From G963556115 sp963675945 (lineage in GTDB: Bacteria; Planctomycetota; SZUA-567): DNA of 64,000 nt. The translations under genes and the position numbers were made by a program. Location: assembly GCA_963675945.1 (NCBI GenBank), contig OY780932.1, positions 2,666,001 through 2,730,000 of the forward strand, read 5' to 3'. Below, piece by piece: positions 1 through 9,078 of the stretch; the first letter of the stretch is position 1, and each line of letters begins with the position of its first letter. The notes under the pieces are model-generated. The model was given only the letters and a program-made list of their open reading frames with translations. It did not search any database and had not been told where the DNA came from.

Positions 1-709
1 GCTTTTGCACGTAGCTGGTATCTGAGTTATAAAACTACTTATCTTATGATTATACTCTCAGGTTTTATTCGTCTACTCATAAAACCTTCGACACACCTTT
101 GGAAAAGGTGTGCTAAACGCCCATGCAAATGGGCGGGCTGCGAGATGCAGCCTCAGCCGGTAACTGTGTTATCGGCTGGTATTATTCCTTTCAATTTAAT
201 ATGAAAATCACGTTAGTGATTTTCTTAACTCAATCGGTGCCAGCTGCTCGGGTGAAAAGTAGGTCGAAGACACTGCGAGCAGGCGAACAATGTCTGTAGA
301 GTATAATCTTGGACGCTGTGGAGTGAGGCTTCGCTAAGCGCTCTGCGCAAAGAGTTGTGATTCTAGCCAGCCTAAAATCTAACCCCGAAGTCCTGCACAC
401 CAAAGGTAGTATATTTAAACTTGGTTCAAGACAAGTAAGTACTTTCTTTTGCAAGGGGCTTCTTGCCCCCTGTACCCCTCGCAAACGCTGTGTGTTTGAT
501 CACATTCCGTACCCTTTACGGGCATCGAGATCCTCAAACTTCTGAGTAAAGGCTCCGTGTCCTTACAACCTCGGTACGCAGTTCGCATAGGGCTTATTTC
601 GCAAAGTGTAATTTGAGAGCTTGGGGTAAAATAAAACAGTTGCAGTGGGATACAACGACGTTTTATGCTTAGAATGAGATGATAAGCAGAAGGAGAGAGT
701 GCAGATATG
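1..709. other. Gene-free stretch with six consecutive hairpins (61-224)
   Basis: I see no convincing protein gene here; the short ORFs on either strand lack ribosome binding sites and recognisable content. Six perfect or near-perfect inverted repeats follow one another: 61-86 (GGTTTTA/TAAAACC arms), 92-112 (9-bp stem, GGA loop), 119-134 (6-bp stem, GCAA tetraloop), 136-152 (6-bp stem), 154-178 (11-bp stem with one G-U) and 203-224 (9-bp stem, GTTA loop). A further hairpin, GGGGC/GCCCC, lies near 456-470. This looks like a structured RNA or several stacked processing/termination signals, but it fits no RNA family that I can name (no RNase P, tmRNA or SRP signatures). A related motif recurs near 45785. 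Confidence refers to the hairpins, not to a function. Confidence 0.4.
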
Positions 710-2038
710 CTATCTGAGCATTGAGGCTATCTTCTGGATAAACTTCTCATCACCTTGTTCTTGAGCGCAATCGGCAAGGAAGGTTACTGCAGAATCAAGG
801 TTGCGCTTTGCTTCATCATTTTCGCTCCACTTCTCCAGCGCATTTTGAAAGTAGAGGATCGCTTTGAGGATCTCGCCGTAATCCTTGCTGATCTTACCTT
901 GGGCTAAAATTTTCTTGGCTTTGGTCGAGAGCTCAACACTCTCATAGTGGGTCTTAATTGCATTTTTGAACTCATCAACACTGCTGTATCTGTCCTCTTG
1001 TTTGGTTGACATGGCTTTCATCGCCGTCTTCAAGAGTTCACTGTTGACCCATGGTTCTTCAATAACATTATTTCCGGCATTGTTAATACACTGGACTATA
1101 CTCTCACCGGTATGAGGAACTTGACCGGTAAGTACTTCAAAGAGGATGGCTCCGAGAAGATATATATCACTCTTCTCGTTAATCTGATCCTCATAGCCCA
1201 GCGCCATCTCGGGAGCCATATAGGCAGGGGTGCCGGCGATAGCGTCTTCATAGCGGATGGGAGGCGCAAAAGAATTCTTACGTACTCCTGCAGCCAACCC
1301 CCAGTCGGTAATAAGTACCTCGGAATATTTGCCGAGCATGACATTGTCAGGTTTTAGATCCCGGTGAATAATCCCCTGGCTGTGGGCAAAGGCAACACCA
1401 TTGCAGACGGCAAGAAGTATTTCGATGTTCTCCTGGAGTGAGTTGGCGTCAATAATGTCACACCAGGGAGTACCGTCTACCAGCTTCATGGCATAGAATA
1501 CGCTATTCTCTTCATTGAGTCCTAGATCGTAGATGGGAACAATATTAGGGTGTTCCAGTCTGCCGGTGATTGCGGCTTCGGTACAGAGTTTCTGGCTGTT
1601 GGATGGACCCACCTTGGTTTTGGACTCTGATAGCTTGATGGCTACGTTTCTGCCGATAGCCTTCTGTTTGGCTTTGAGTATAATGCCCATTCCACCACTG
1701 CCAATGGTCTCGGTTATCTCATAGTCAATTGAGTCTTCGGGCGCAACTTTGGAGGTGATGTTTGAGCCATCAAAGAGAATTGCAAAGTTGCGAGGATTGG
1801 TATTGACTTTGAGTTCGGCATGTTCTGGAGCTATTTTAACTTTGCTCTTGTTGGGGGCAAGTAAGTCATTCTCGGAAAAGAAGCCACTAGTGCTTTCTCG
1901 CGGTACAGAGGTGGTGGCATGGCGTAGGATTGAGGTAGTAGAGGTTATCTTGATCTCATTATTACAGGCGGGACATCTGTGATTTTTGATCTCAATCTTT
2001 GAAAGTACTTTTCGGCAGTTTGGACAGCGAATAACCAT
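710..2038 (-). CDS. Serine/threonine protein kinase with N-terminal zinc ribbon
   Basis: Predicted Hanks-type Ser/Thr kinase of about 442 residues, cytosolic since no membrane segment is visible. The N-terminus is a zinc ribbon (Cys5, Cys8, Cys22, Cys25). A linker of about 85 residues precedes the kinase domain: glycine loop GSGGMG, VAIK lysine, HRDLKPDN catalytic loop, DWG instead of the usual DFG metal-binding motif, and YMAPE in the activation segment. The C-terminus looks like helical repeats. I chose the ATG at 2038 because GGGGAGAGGA lies just before it; the ATG eight codons upstream has no ribosome binding site. Zinc-ribbon plus kinase proteins with a DWG motif are common in Planctomycetes and Lentisphaerae (family knowledge). 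Substrate unknown. It stands alone, with a divergent promoter region to the efflux operon. Confidence 0.88.
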   Translation of the reverse strand: MVIRCPNCRKVLSKIEIKNHRCPACNNEIKITSTTSILRHATTSVPRESTSGFFSENDLLAPNKSKVKIAPEHAELKVNTNPRNFAILFDGSNITSKVAPEDSIDYEITETIGSGGMGIILKAKQKAIGRNVAIKLSESKTKVGPSNSQKLCTEAAITGRLEHPNIVPIYDLGLNEENSVFYAMKLVDGTPWCDIIDANSLQENIEILLAVCNGVAFAHSQGIIHRDLKPDNVMLGKYSEVLITDWGLAAGVRKNSFAPPIRYEDAIAGTPAYMAPEMALGYEDQINEKSDIYLLGAILFEVLTGQVPHTGESIVQCINNAGNNVIEEPWVNSELLKTAMKAMSTKQEDRYSSVDEFKNAIKTHYESVELSTKAKKILAQGKISKDYGEILKAILYFQNALEKWSENDEAKRNLDSAVTFLADCAQEQGDEKFIQKIASMLR

Positions 2039-2178
2039 TCCTCTCCCCTTGAAATAAGTCATGTTACAAATGAGTTACAGCTAACCCTGTATATTTTAAC
2101 GTATTTAATTGGTTTTTGCAAGTTTATGCAGTTAGTTTTTTTTGTTTTAATAAATGTTTGATGCCGGAAAGTTTAATC

Positions 2179-2207
2179 TTGACTAATAGTCACGAGCTAT
2201 GTACTAT
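2179..2207 (+). promoter_or_regulatory. Promoter with palindromic operator for the efflux operon
   Basis: TTGACT (2179-2184), a 17-bp spacer and TACTAT (2202-2207) form a good sigma-70-type promoter about 50 bp before the tetR-like gene. TGACTAATAGTCA (2180-2192) overlaps the -35 box and has perfect 5-bp arms around a 3-bp centre. Its position suits an operator for the TetR-type regulator encoded immediately downstream (inference). Confidence 0.6.
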
Positions 2208-2255
2208 AAGGAGCAATAGGATATAAAAATTTATAGGCTTTTGTGAGGATTAGAG

Positions 2256-3047
2256 TTGAGTATTGCATCAAGAAAAGAGAGGGAATTTAAAGATAGGGAA
2301 CAATTGATACTCAAGACGTCATTCAAAATGTTGCTGGATGAAGGGTATATAGGGTTTACCATCGATAAATTGGCGAAGAAGATTGATTATGCCAAGGGTA
2401 CGGTGTACAAGCATTTTTCCTGCAAGGAGGATATTCTGATGAAGATTCTTCTTGATAGTTCGGAGCAGCGAATGTCGATTATCGATCGGGCTGTGGATCT
2501 GGATCTGCCGGAACGGTCGCGCTTGATCGTCAGTTTTTCCGGGGCTAGAATTTATAACAAGTTGAATCCGAATTTGCATAAGATGCTGCTGATAGCCAGG
2601 GTTGAATCGATCTGGAATAAGGTCAGCAGGGAGATTAAGCTGACCCATGATGAGATGCTGCAAAGAAGTTATTTGCGTTTTGATCAGTTGATAGCCACGG
2701 CGCTTGCCAGCGGTAGTCTTGTACTCAATGGGCATTGCAGTGCGGATATCTTCTTAACCTTGCTCAGTATCAATATCGGGTATAGTTCGCTGTTGCGGGG
2801 AGGGGGGAGTGATAACTTGCAAGGAAAATTCCATGATAGTTTCATTGATTCAATTGTTATCAGTGATGCGGATCGGGCACTAAGCATGAGTTTGAATACC
2901 TATTTGGATGGACTGAACTGGAGACCATTGTCCTCTGAATATGATTATTTTGCCTTGGAGGAAGAGGCGGCTAAGACAGTTTACTCAGATCTTACAGCTA
3001 TGTTGGCAAAAGGTGAGTTTTTTGAATACGTCAGCAATAATCTGTAA
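2256..3047 (+). CDS. TetR/AcrR family transcriptional regulator
   Basis: A 263-residue regulator with a typical TetR N-terminal helix-turn-helix (about residues 33-58, with the family hallmark GTVYKHF and a following KED). The C-terminal ligand-binding half is unlike any I can name. The start is a TTG preceded by GTGAGGA at good spacing; no ATG fits the conserved N-terminus. It is the first gene of an operon with an RND adaptor and pump, so it most likely represses the operon and releases on binding a pump substrate. The 13-bp palindrome over the promoter is the candidate site. The length is about 60 residues more than a typical TetR protein, owing to a long C-terminal tail. Confidence 0.85.
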   Translation: MSIASRKEREFKDREQLILKTSFKMLLDEGYIGFTIDKLAKKIDYAKGTVYKHFSCKEDILMKILLDSSEQRMSIIDRAVDLDLPERSRLIVSFSGARIYNKLNPNLHKMLLIARVESIWNKVSREIKLTHDEMLQRSYLRFDQLIATALASGSLVLNGHCSADIFLTLLSINIGYSSLLRGGGSDNLQGKFHDSFIDSIVISDADRALSMSLNTYLDGLNWRPLSSEYDYFALEEEAAKTVYSDLTAMLAKGEFFEYVSNNL

Positions 3048-3094
3048 GGAGTAATTAAAATTGAACAGAAATGTTTTATTGAAAAGGAATTCTG

Positions 3095-4225
3095 ATGGAG
3101 ACATCGAACAAAGGTAGAAAAATTAAGTCTGCAATATTCTCCAATCTCCCGTTTGTAGTAATGTTATTGGTCTTTCTGGGAGGTATTGTAGTCTTTGCCA
3201 AACTGACTGGTGAAAAGCGGGCGGAGAAGATTCGGCAGACCGCTGAAATTGCTGAAAATGCGGTAAAGGAACGGACTAATATTGAGGTGGTTACTGCTGC
3301 TCCTACTGAAATTGTCGATTCGATCATGCTTCCCGGGGTTGTTCGTTCCTGGGAGAATGTTACGCTTAAAGCTGAGGTTACCGGGCGTATTACCGAGATA
3401 CTCAAGGATGAGGGAGATGTGGTCAAGAAGGGGGATGTCATAGCCCGAATTGATAACCGTGATTATAGTGCTGCGGTCAAGGAGGCGAAGTCCAGCCTGG
3501 ACAAAGCCAAAAGTGACCTGGAGCGAAATGAAACTCTCTTCAAGAAGAAGGTGATCTCGCAATCGGTTTATGACTCAATTGTCGCTCCGGCACTCGCGGC
3601 GGAGGCAGGGCTGGATAAGGCTGAGCTTGCTTTGGAACGAACAGAAATCAAGGCTTCTTTTGATGGGGTGGTTAATCAGCGCTACATACAAGTCGGTGCA
3701 CTCGTGACCCCTGGGACTGCGGTTGCCGATGTACTCGATACCTCGAAGGTGCGCGTCAATATCTTTATTCCTGAGAAGGATGTACTCAAAGTAACAGGTC
3801 TTGAAGAGGCCAGGGTCTATCTCACTGAGGATAAAAAGCAGGGCTTTGACGGGAAAAAGATCTTTCTCTCTTTGAAGCCGGCTGATGGAGCACAGGCCTA
3901 TAAGTTTCAGCTTGAGGTTGAAAATAAGGACGGTCTGCTTCGTCCGGGGATGTTTGTGGAGAGTGATATCGTCCGGGGAACAAAACAAGATGCTTTGGTT
4001 TTGCCGTTATTTGCCGTTATTCCCGTAGGTGCGAAGATGTTTTGCTATGTCGAAGAGGATGGAATTGCCCGTAGGCGAGAGATTGAAACAGGTATTATCG
4101 ATGGTGACAGGGTTGAGGTGGTCTCGGGGCTTAAAGCAGGTGAACGGGTGATTATAAAGGGGCAGAGACAGCTCGAAGACGGAGAACTGGTCGAGGTGGT
4201 CAAAGTATATAATTCATCACTCTAG
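3095..4225 (+). CDS. RND efflux periplasmic adaptor subunit (MFP/HlyD-like)
   Basis: Membrane fusion protein of 376 residues that bridges an inner-membrane RND pump to an outer-membrane channel. A single N-terminal membrane anchor (about residues 13-34) is followed by a charged linker. Then come the first half of the lipoyl domain (around GRITEILKDEGDVVKKGDVIARID), a coiled-coil hairpin (about 125-180), the second lipoyl half and beta-barrel/membrane-proximal domains ending near GERVIIKG. The start ATG follows AAGGAATTC. It lies 48 bp after the regulator and 62 bp before the pump gene, so a single transcript is likely. No lipobox cysteine is seen, so it is anchored by the transmembrane segment. 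Substrate unknown. Confidence 0.9.
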   Translation: METSNKGRKIKSAIFSNLPFVVMLLVFLGGIVVFAKLTGEKRAEKIRQTAEIAENAVKERTNIEVVTAAPTEIVDSIMLPGVVRSWENVTLKAEVTGRITEILKDEGDVVKKGDVIARIDNRDYSAAVKEAKSSLDKAKSDLERNETLFKKKVISQSVYDSIVAPALAAEAGLDKAELALERTEIKASFDGVVNQRYIQVGALVTPGTAVADVLDTSKVRVNIFIPEKDVLKVTGLEEARVYLTEDKKQGFDGKKIFLSLKPADGAQAYKFQLEVENKDGLLRPGMFVESDIVRGTKQDALVLPLFAVIPVGAKMFCYVEEDGIARRREIETGIIDGDRVEVVSGLKAGERVIIKGQRQLEDGELVEVVKVYNSSL

Positions 4226-4287
4226 TCTCTGCATGACCTGCTCTGAGAAGAGAATTAGGGTGCGGAAGGAACTTATGAAAGAAAACG

Positions 4288-7200
4288 ATGATAATTTCAA
4301 ATATTGCCGTAGATAAAAGAGTAACTGTATATGTAATGACTGTAATTCTGGCAATTGCAGGTTATATATCCTATAATCTCATGCCGCGGGAGGCTGAGCC
4401 GGAGGTGATTATTCCGGATATCTTTATCAGTACTTCGTATCGCGGGGTTTCTGCGGAGATTATTGAGAAGCAGATTACCAAGAAGATAGAGGACAAGCTC
4501 AAGGGGTTGGATAATGTCAATGAGATAAGCTCCTCCTCATTTGAGGGATCAAGCGAGATAAACGTTGAGTTTATTGACGGAACGGATATTAATCAGGCTG
4601 AGCTTGATGTAAAGGACGCGGTAGATCGAGCCAAGGCCGATTTGCCGACCGACCTGGAGAATGATCCGTTGGTATATGACCTGAATCTCTCTGAAACTCC
4701 TTTTTATATATTTGCTATCAAGGGAGCAGATAAGCGTGAATTACGTAAGATTGCCGAGGATCTGCAGGAGAATCTGGAGGCAATTCCCGGGGTACTTGAG
4801 GTCGATATCAGTGGTGGGCTGGAGCGTGAGATACATGTTGAGATTGATCCCATGCGTATGGCTCTCTTTAAAGTAAATATGTCGGATGTTGCTGCGTTGA
4901 TTGCTGGCGAAAACAGCGATTTCTCCGGAGGTAGTATCCGTACTGCTGAGGCTAAGTTTCAGGTCAAGATTGAAGGAGAGTTTGAAAACGCGGAGGAAGC
5001 GGGAAGAATTGTTGTCGCCACTGCACCCAATGGATCGCCAGTATATCTTGATGATATTGCAACGATTGATGATGGTAATAAGGATCTGGACTCGGACGGA
5101 CGTATTGATGGACTTGACAGTGTGAATCTGTATGTGAAGAAGAAGAGCGGAGAGAATATTGTCCAACTGGTTGAGCGAGTTAAGGAAGGTATAAAGGAGG
5201 ATCAGCAGGGGTGGCCCAAAGGGGTGGACTATATAGTCCTGCAGGATAAGGGCGAGCGGGTTGAGGATCAGGTGGCGGATCTGGAAAATAATATCATTAC
5301 CGGATTGATCCTGGTGGTGCTTGTGGTCTGCTTTGCGCTGGGCATACGTAACTCCATACTGGTATCGCTCTCTATTCCGCTCTCTATGCTCTTATCTTTC
5401 ATTGTCCTAAGAACTATCGGAGTAACCCTCAATATGGTAGTGCTCTTTGGCTTGACCATTTCTCTGGGGATGCTGGTGGATAATGCGATTGTGATCGTGG
5501 AGAATATCTTCAGATTTATGCAGAGTGGCATGGGACGGATTGAGGCGGCGAAGAAGGCTACCGGTGAAGTGGCATGGGCGATTATAGGGTCGTCGTTGAC
5601 CACAATGGGGGCATATTTTCCAATTGCGCTCTGGGACGGGATTATGGGGCAGTTTATGCGCTATATTCCAATTACGGTTATTACTACCTTGGCCTGCTGT
5701 CTCTTCGTGGCGTTGGTAATTAATCCGGCGATGGCTGCAGGATTGATGAAGGTTAAAAAGAAAAAGATGCATAAAGTCCTGGGTGAGCATGCCCGGAATG
5801 ATAATTTCTTTATTGCCGGGTATCGTAAGCTCTTACGTCGTTCGCTTGGTTTACGTGCTGACGGCGGACCGCAGCGGATATTCCCTCGTATATGTGTGTT
5901 GTTCGGTTCTGGTTTGGCTTTGCTTCTGGCGATAGCGTTCTGGATGTACCGAATCGGGTATAATATTCCGGTTGAGTTTTTCCCGTCGACCGATCCTGAG
6001 CAGATTGAGCTTGTAATGACTATGCCTTCAGGGGCGAGCCTTGATTACTGTAATTCTGTACTCAGGGATGCCGAGAAGCGCTTCTTTACAGCTGATTATG
6101 AGCAAGTAGAGTTTGAGGAGGCAATCAAGGCTAAGGAGCAGATCGATAAAAACGGTAAGAAGTATATGTCGGTAAGTGATATTCCAAATATTGACTTTGC
6201 CTATACTAAGGCGAATTCAATTACCAATGATAACTCAGTCACCGTTGAATTTATCGATATGGCCGACCGTACTGAGAAGAGCTATAATACTATCGACAAA
6301 CTTTGGGAAAGGGTAAAGAATCTGAGTGGCGCTGACTTTACTCTTGAGAAGGTAAAGATGGGGCCGCCAACGGGAGCCGCGGTAGAGGTGGAGATCTTGG
6401 GCGATGACCTTGAGGTGTTGGCTATGGAGGCGGAACGCTTTAAGAAAATTCTCCAGACGATTCCCTTTACCAATAACATTCGCGATGATGCCGGTCAGTC
6501 AAAACCGACATTGAAATTGGAGATTGATCGTAAGCGTGCAGCACTCCTTGGAATGTCGAGCAATATGATCGGTTATGTCCTGACAACTGCGATCAATGGT
6601 ATTAAAATAGATGATTTCAGGGATGGCGATGATGAATATGATATCCTTATTCGCTTCGACGATAAGAGTAGGAAATTGGTTGATATCTTGTCGCAGATCT
6701 TTATTCCGACTTCGACTGGGAGTATGGTGCCACTCTCTACCGTAACTAAATTAAGCTATACCAACGGTATTGGTACTATAAAGCGCAAAGATCGTAAGCG
6801 TGTGGTTACGGTTTTTGCTGATATTGATGAGACCAAGACCTCGGGAGCGGCTGTACGTAGTGTGCTGAGTCAGAAGCTTGAGGCTATGAATTTCGCTCTT
6901 CCTGTGGGTTATACTTATCGTTTCTCTGGAGAGGATGAAGAACAGAGTGAGGCTAGTGATTTCTTGATCTATGCTGGTGGAGTATCTATTGCCTTGATCT
7001 TCTTTGTTCTCGTGGCGCAGTTCAATTCGGTAATCTATCCGTTTATTATTTTGACTTCGGTAGTGCTCTCTTTTACCGGGGTCTTCTTCGGCCTTGGAGC
7101 TTTTGCCATGCCGTTTGGTATTATTATGACTGGGGTGGGGGTTATCTCGTTGGCCGGTGTCGTGGTGAATAATTCTATCGTGCTTATCGAGTATATCTTG

Positions 7201-7581
7201 CAGCTGCGTGAGACTGGAATGACCTTGACTGAGGCTATAGAAGAGGCTTGTGTAACCAGGCTTAGGCCAGTAATTTTAACCACGATCACAACAGTTCTCG
7301 GTTTTATGCCGATGGTTACCGGTATAAGCTGGGATTTTCATCCTGGCAGTTTCGGTATACAGTTTGCCAGTGAATCGACGCAGATGTGGCAGCCGATGGC
7401 GGTGGCGATGATGTTCGGGCTGATCTTTGCCACACTCTTGACGCTGATAATTTTGCCGAGCCTAGTCTCGCTGATTGAGTCGGTTAAGCTGCGTTTAGGG
7501 ATTACCGCGACAGCAATACATAGTTCATATAAGGGACTTAGAAGAGGTTATAAACGTTTTGTGATAAAGCGTTTGAAGTAG
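4288..7581 (+). CDS. RND efflux pump permease (AcrB/HAE1-like)
   Basis: Inner-membrane proton-driven transporter of 1097 residues, the usual length for hydrophobe/amphiphile RND pumps. The first membrane helix starts near residue 11. The first periplasmic loop (about 35-330) contains the porter signature with IEKQITKKIEDKL. A block of six helices follows, including GMLVDNAIVIVEN, then a second large loop and a second helix block with GVVVNNSIVLIEY. The second loop has an insertion-like acidic stretch around residues 605-640. The ribosome binding site is weak (AAAG 6 bp before the ATG). No outer-membrane channel gene is in the operon; a TolC-like gene lies at 42465-44357 and may serve as partner (inference). 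Confidence 0.93.
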   Translation: MIISNIAVDKRVTVYVMTVILAIAGYISYNLMPREAEPEVIIPDIFISTSYRGVSAEIIEKQITKKIEDKLKGLDNVNEISSSSFEGSSEINVEFIDGTDINQAELDVKDAVDRAKADLPTDLENDPLVYDLNLSETPFYIFAIKGADKRELRKIAEDLQENLEAIPGVLEVDISGGLEREIHVEIDPMRMALFKVNMSDVAALIAGENSDFSGGSIRTAEAKFQVKIEGEFENAEEAGRIVVATAPNGSPVYLDDIATIDDGNKDLDSDGRIDGLDSVNLYVKKKSGENIVQLVERVKEGIKEDQQGWPKGVDYIVLQDKGERVEDQVADLENNIITGLILVVLVVCFALGIRNSILVSLSIPLSMLLSFIVLRTIGVTLNMVVLFGLTISLGMLVDNAIVIVENIFRFMQSGMGRIEAAKKATGEVAWAIIGSSLTTMGAYFPIALWDGIMGQFMRYIPITVITTLACCLFVALVINPAMAAGLMKVKKKKMHKVLGEHARNDNFFIAGYRKLLRRSLGLRADGGPQRIFPRICVLFGSGLALLLAIAFWMYRIGYNIPVEFFPSTDPEQIELVMTMPSGASLDYCNSVLRDAEKRFFTADYEQVEFEEAIKAKEQIDKNGKKYMSVSDIPNIDFAYTKANSITNDNSVTVEFIDMADRTEKSYNTIDKLWERVKNLSGADFTLEKVKMGPPTGAAVEVEILGDDLEVLAMEAERFKKILQTIPFTNNIRDDAGQSKPTLKLEIDRKRAALLGMSSNMIGYVLTTAINGIKIDDFRDGDDEYDILIRFDDKSRKLVDILSQIFIPTSTGSMVPLSTVTKLSYTNGIGTIKRKDRKRVVTVFADIDETKTSGAAVRSVLSQKLEAMNFALPVGYTYRFSGEDEEQSEASDFLIYAGGVSIALIFFVLVAQFNSVIYPFIILTSVVLSFTGVFFGLGAFAMPFGIIMTGVGVISLAGVVVNNSIVLIEYILQLRETGMTLTEAIEEACVTRLRPVILTTITTVLGFMPMVTGISWDFHPGSFGIQFASESTQMWQPMAVAMMFGLIFATLLTLIILPSLVSLIESVKLRLGITATAIHSSYKGLRRGYKRFVIKRLK

Positions 7582-7626
7582 TCGGCTGAGGTTTAATGTG
7601 TAACGTTAGGGTTGCTTGAAGTATAG

Positions 7627-7660
7627 AGCCCGGGTTGCTGTAATTGCGGCAACCCGGGCT
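7627..7660. terminator. Bidirectional terminator hairpin
   Basis: A perfect 12-bp stem, AGCCCGGGTTGC paired with its complement across a 10-nt loop, lies between the convergent pump and phzF-like genes. No uridine tract follows on either strand, so it may work as a bidirectional stem barrier rather than as a canonical intrinsic terminator. Confidence 0.6.
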
Positions 7661-7678
7661 TGGTATAAACAGGTAGTA

Positions 7679-8524
7679 CTAATTTAATTTGCCGCTGGCT
7701 ATCTCGATAACTCGCCCGCCAATTTTGATATTTCCGTCGGTTACTTTGAGTTTGATTATAGACTCTCGCTGTATCTCGAAGCCTTGTTCCAGCGAGAGGT
7801 CGATATCATTATTGGTATACTTGGCTAGATAAGCAGCGAGGCAGCCGGCAGAGCTGCCGGTAGCCGGGTCTTCGCTTATACCTAGGCAGCCAACGAAAGC
7901 GCGCGCATTCAAGTGATTTTCAGGGTAGTAGGTATCGGTACAGAAAGCATAGATGGCACGTTTAGCGCGCTGCTTGAAAAAGTCTTCAAGTCTATTCTGA
8001 GTCGGAGCGGCGTTTTTGAGTGCGGTGAGTGTCTTCAAGGGGACGATAAGGGTTGGCAGGCCGGTGCTTACAGTCTGAATCGGGAGGTCGGTACGTATTG
8101 CGCTCTGAGCTAATCCAAGGAGTGCTGCGAGTTCCTCTGTAGTGTATGTTTCCAGAAAACAGGCTGAGGGCTGGGTCATCCAGAGGAGGTTAGTATCGGT
8201 AGTAACCGGTATTCTGCCTATAGGTAAATCCAGTGTTAATTCTGTGGTCGTGGGGTTATAATATTTATGCAGAAGATAGGCGGTGCCGAGGGTCGGGTGG
8301 CCGGCAAAAGGCAGTTCTTCTTCTGGAGTGAAGATCCGGGTTGAGTAGAGTGTGGCTCCAGGCTTAGGAGTAAGAACAAAAGTGGTTTCGGAGAAGTTGA
8401 ATTCGCGAGCAATTTGCTGAAGAGTTGCACTTGAAGTTGTCTCTTCAAGGATAATGGTCGCCAGTTGGTTACCGGAGTACTTCTTTTCGGTAAAGACATC
8501 GGTAATGTAAAATTGATAACTCAT
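7679..8524 (-). CDS. PhzF family isomerase-like protein
   Basis: A 281-residue member of the PhzF/diaminopimelate-epimerase-fold family. Two pseudo-repeats are expected. The family motifs FAGHPTLGTA (about residue 75) and the substrate-binding SEDPATGSSAG (about residue 221) are visible. The glutamate in FNFSETTF near residue 46 corresponds to the catalytic acid of PhzF. Most chromosomal homologues are not phenazine enzymes, and no phenazine genes are near, so the reaction is unknown. AAAAGG precedes the ATG at good spacing. It converges on the RND pump gene and is transcribed alone. Confidence 0.88.
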   Translation of the reverse strand: MSYQFYITDVFTEKKYSGNQLATIILEETTSSATLQQIAREFNFSETTFVLTPKPGATLYSTRIFTPEEELPFAGHPTLGTAYLLHKYYNPTTTELTLDLPIGRIPVTTDTNLLWMTQPSACFLETYTTEELAALLGLAQSAIRTDLPIQTVSTGLPTLIVPLKTLTALKNAAPTQNRLEDFFKQRAKRAIYAFCTDTYYPENHLNARAFVGCLGISEDPATGSSAGCLAAYLAKYTNNDIDLSLEQGFEIQRESIIKLKVTDGNIKIGGRVIEIASGKLN

Positions 8525-8587
8525 CGTAGACCTTTTACAGGGTAGGTTTAGAGAGAAGGTTAAGATTTAGAGAATGAGTTAATTATA

Positions 8588-8621
8588 GAAAAAAGAACCT
8601 TCCTTACAAGCAGGAAGGTTC
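8588..8621 (-). terminator. Intrinsic terminator of the tRNA transcript
   Basis: Read on the minus strand, GAACCTTCC pairs with GGAAGGTTC across a 9-nt loop and is followed by a run of T residues. It lies 7 bp past the end of tRNA-Glu. Confidence 0.85.
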
Positions 8622-8628
8622 GGTAATT

Positions 8629-8706
8629 TGGCATTCCTAAGGGGATTCGAACCCCTGTTGCCAGCGTGAAAAGCTGGTGTCCTAGACCAGGCTAGACGAT
8701 AGGAAC
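8629..8706 (-). tRNA. tRNA-Glu (anticodon TTC)
   Basis: Cloverleaf on the minus strand: acceptor GTTCCTA pairs with TAGGAAT (G1-U72 wobble), discriminator G, and an encoded CCA. The anticodon stem CCAGC/GCTGG encloses the loop TTTTCAC with anticodon TTC. The T arm is AGGGG-TTCGAAT-CCCCT. The sequence closely resembles known bacterial tRNA-Glu, including the CGTCTAG start of the D region. Confidence 0.96.
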
Positions 8707-8741
8707 ACTTGTATATTTCGAGTTTTTCTATATTAAAATAT

Positions 8742-8817
8742 TGGTAGGAGCGAGGGGACTCGAACCCATGACCATCGCCTTAAAAAGGCGGTGCTCTACC
8801 AACTGAGCTACGCTCCT
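8742..8817 (-). tRNA. tRNA-Lys (anticodon TTT)
   Basis: Acceptor AGGAGCG pairs with CGCTCCT, discriminator A and encoded CCA; D arm GCTCAGTTGGTAGAGC; anticodon loop TTTTTAA with anticodon TTT; T arm with GGTTCGAGTCC. The outermost anticodon-stem pair (27-43) is a C-A mismatch; the other four pairs are sound. It is 35 bp upstream of tRNA-Glu on the same strand and shares its promoter and terminator. Confidence 0.96.
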
Positions 8818-8856
8818 ATGATTCTTTCTTGGCTCACCTCTTGCGGTGAGATTTAT

Positions 8857-8884
8857 ATATTATGATTTTATCGGGATAAGTCAA
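8857..8884 (-). promoter_or_regulatory. Promoter of the tRNA-Lys/tRNA-Glu operon
   Basis: On the minus strand TTGACT (8884-8879), a 16-bp spacer and TAATAT (8862-8857) precede the tRNAs. A leader hairpin CTCACC/GGTGAG (8850-8833) lies between the promoter and tRNA-Lys. Confidence 0.6.
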
Positions 8885-9078
8885 TAACAAAAAGCAAAAA
8901 ATACAATTAAATTATCCTTGGCTGTATAATGCCGCTATTAATAATAAATAGCTGTCTTTTATTATAGGCTTTATTGCTAACAATTCCATGCTGTTTTTTT
9001 AGTAATTGGTTTTTTATTGAATAATATGCGTGTTGCCGTTTGAATAAAGAGAATATGGATTAAAAAATTATAATTATC
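8885..9078. other. AT-rich intergenic spacer
   Basis: This spacer separates the divergent tRNA and rrf2-metY promoters. I see no ORF, no hairpin of note and no riboswitch motif here. Confidence 0.5.

Noticed and set aside
230..545. Overlapping short reading frames on both strands at the window start
   Set aside because: Neither has a start signal or a recognisable product, and the region is dominated by hairpins.
1..709. RNase P RNA, tmRNA or group II intron
   Set aside because: The conserved cores of these RNAs (for example GAGGAAAGTCCGGGC or the domain V hairpin) are absent on both strands.
8885..9078. SAM or T-box riboswitch before the sulfur amino acid genes
   Set aside because: The promoter is only about 30 bp before the first start codon, leaving no room for a riboswitch, and no SAM-type core motifs are visible.
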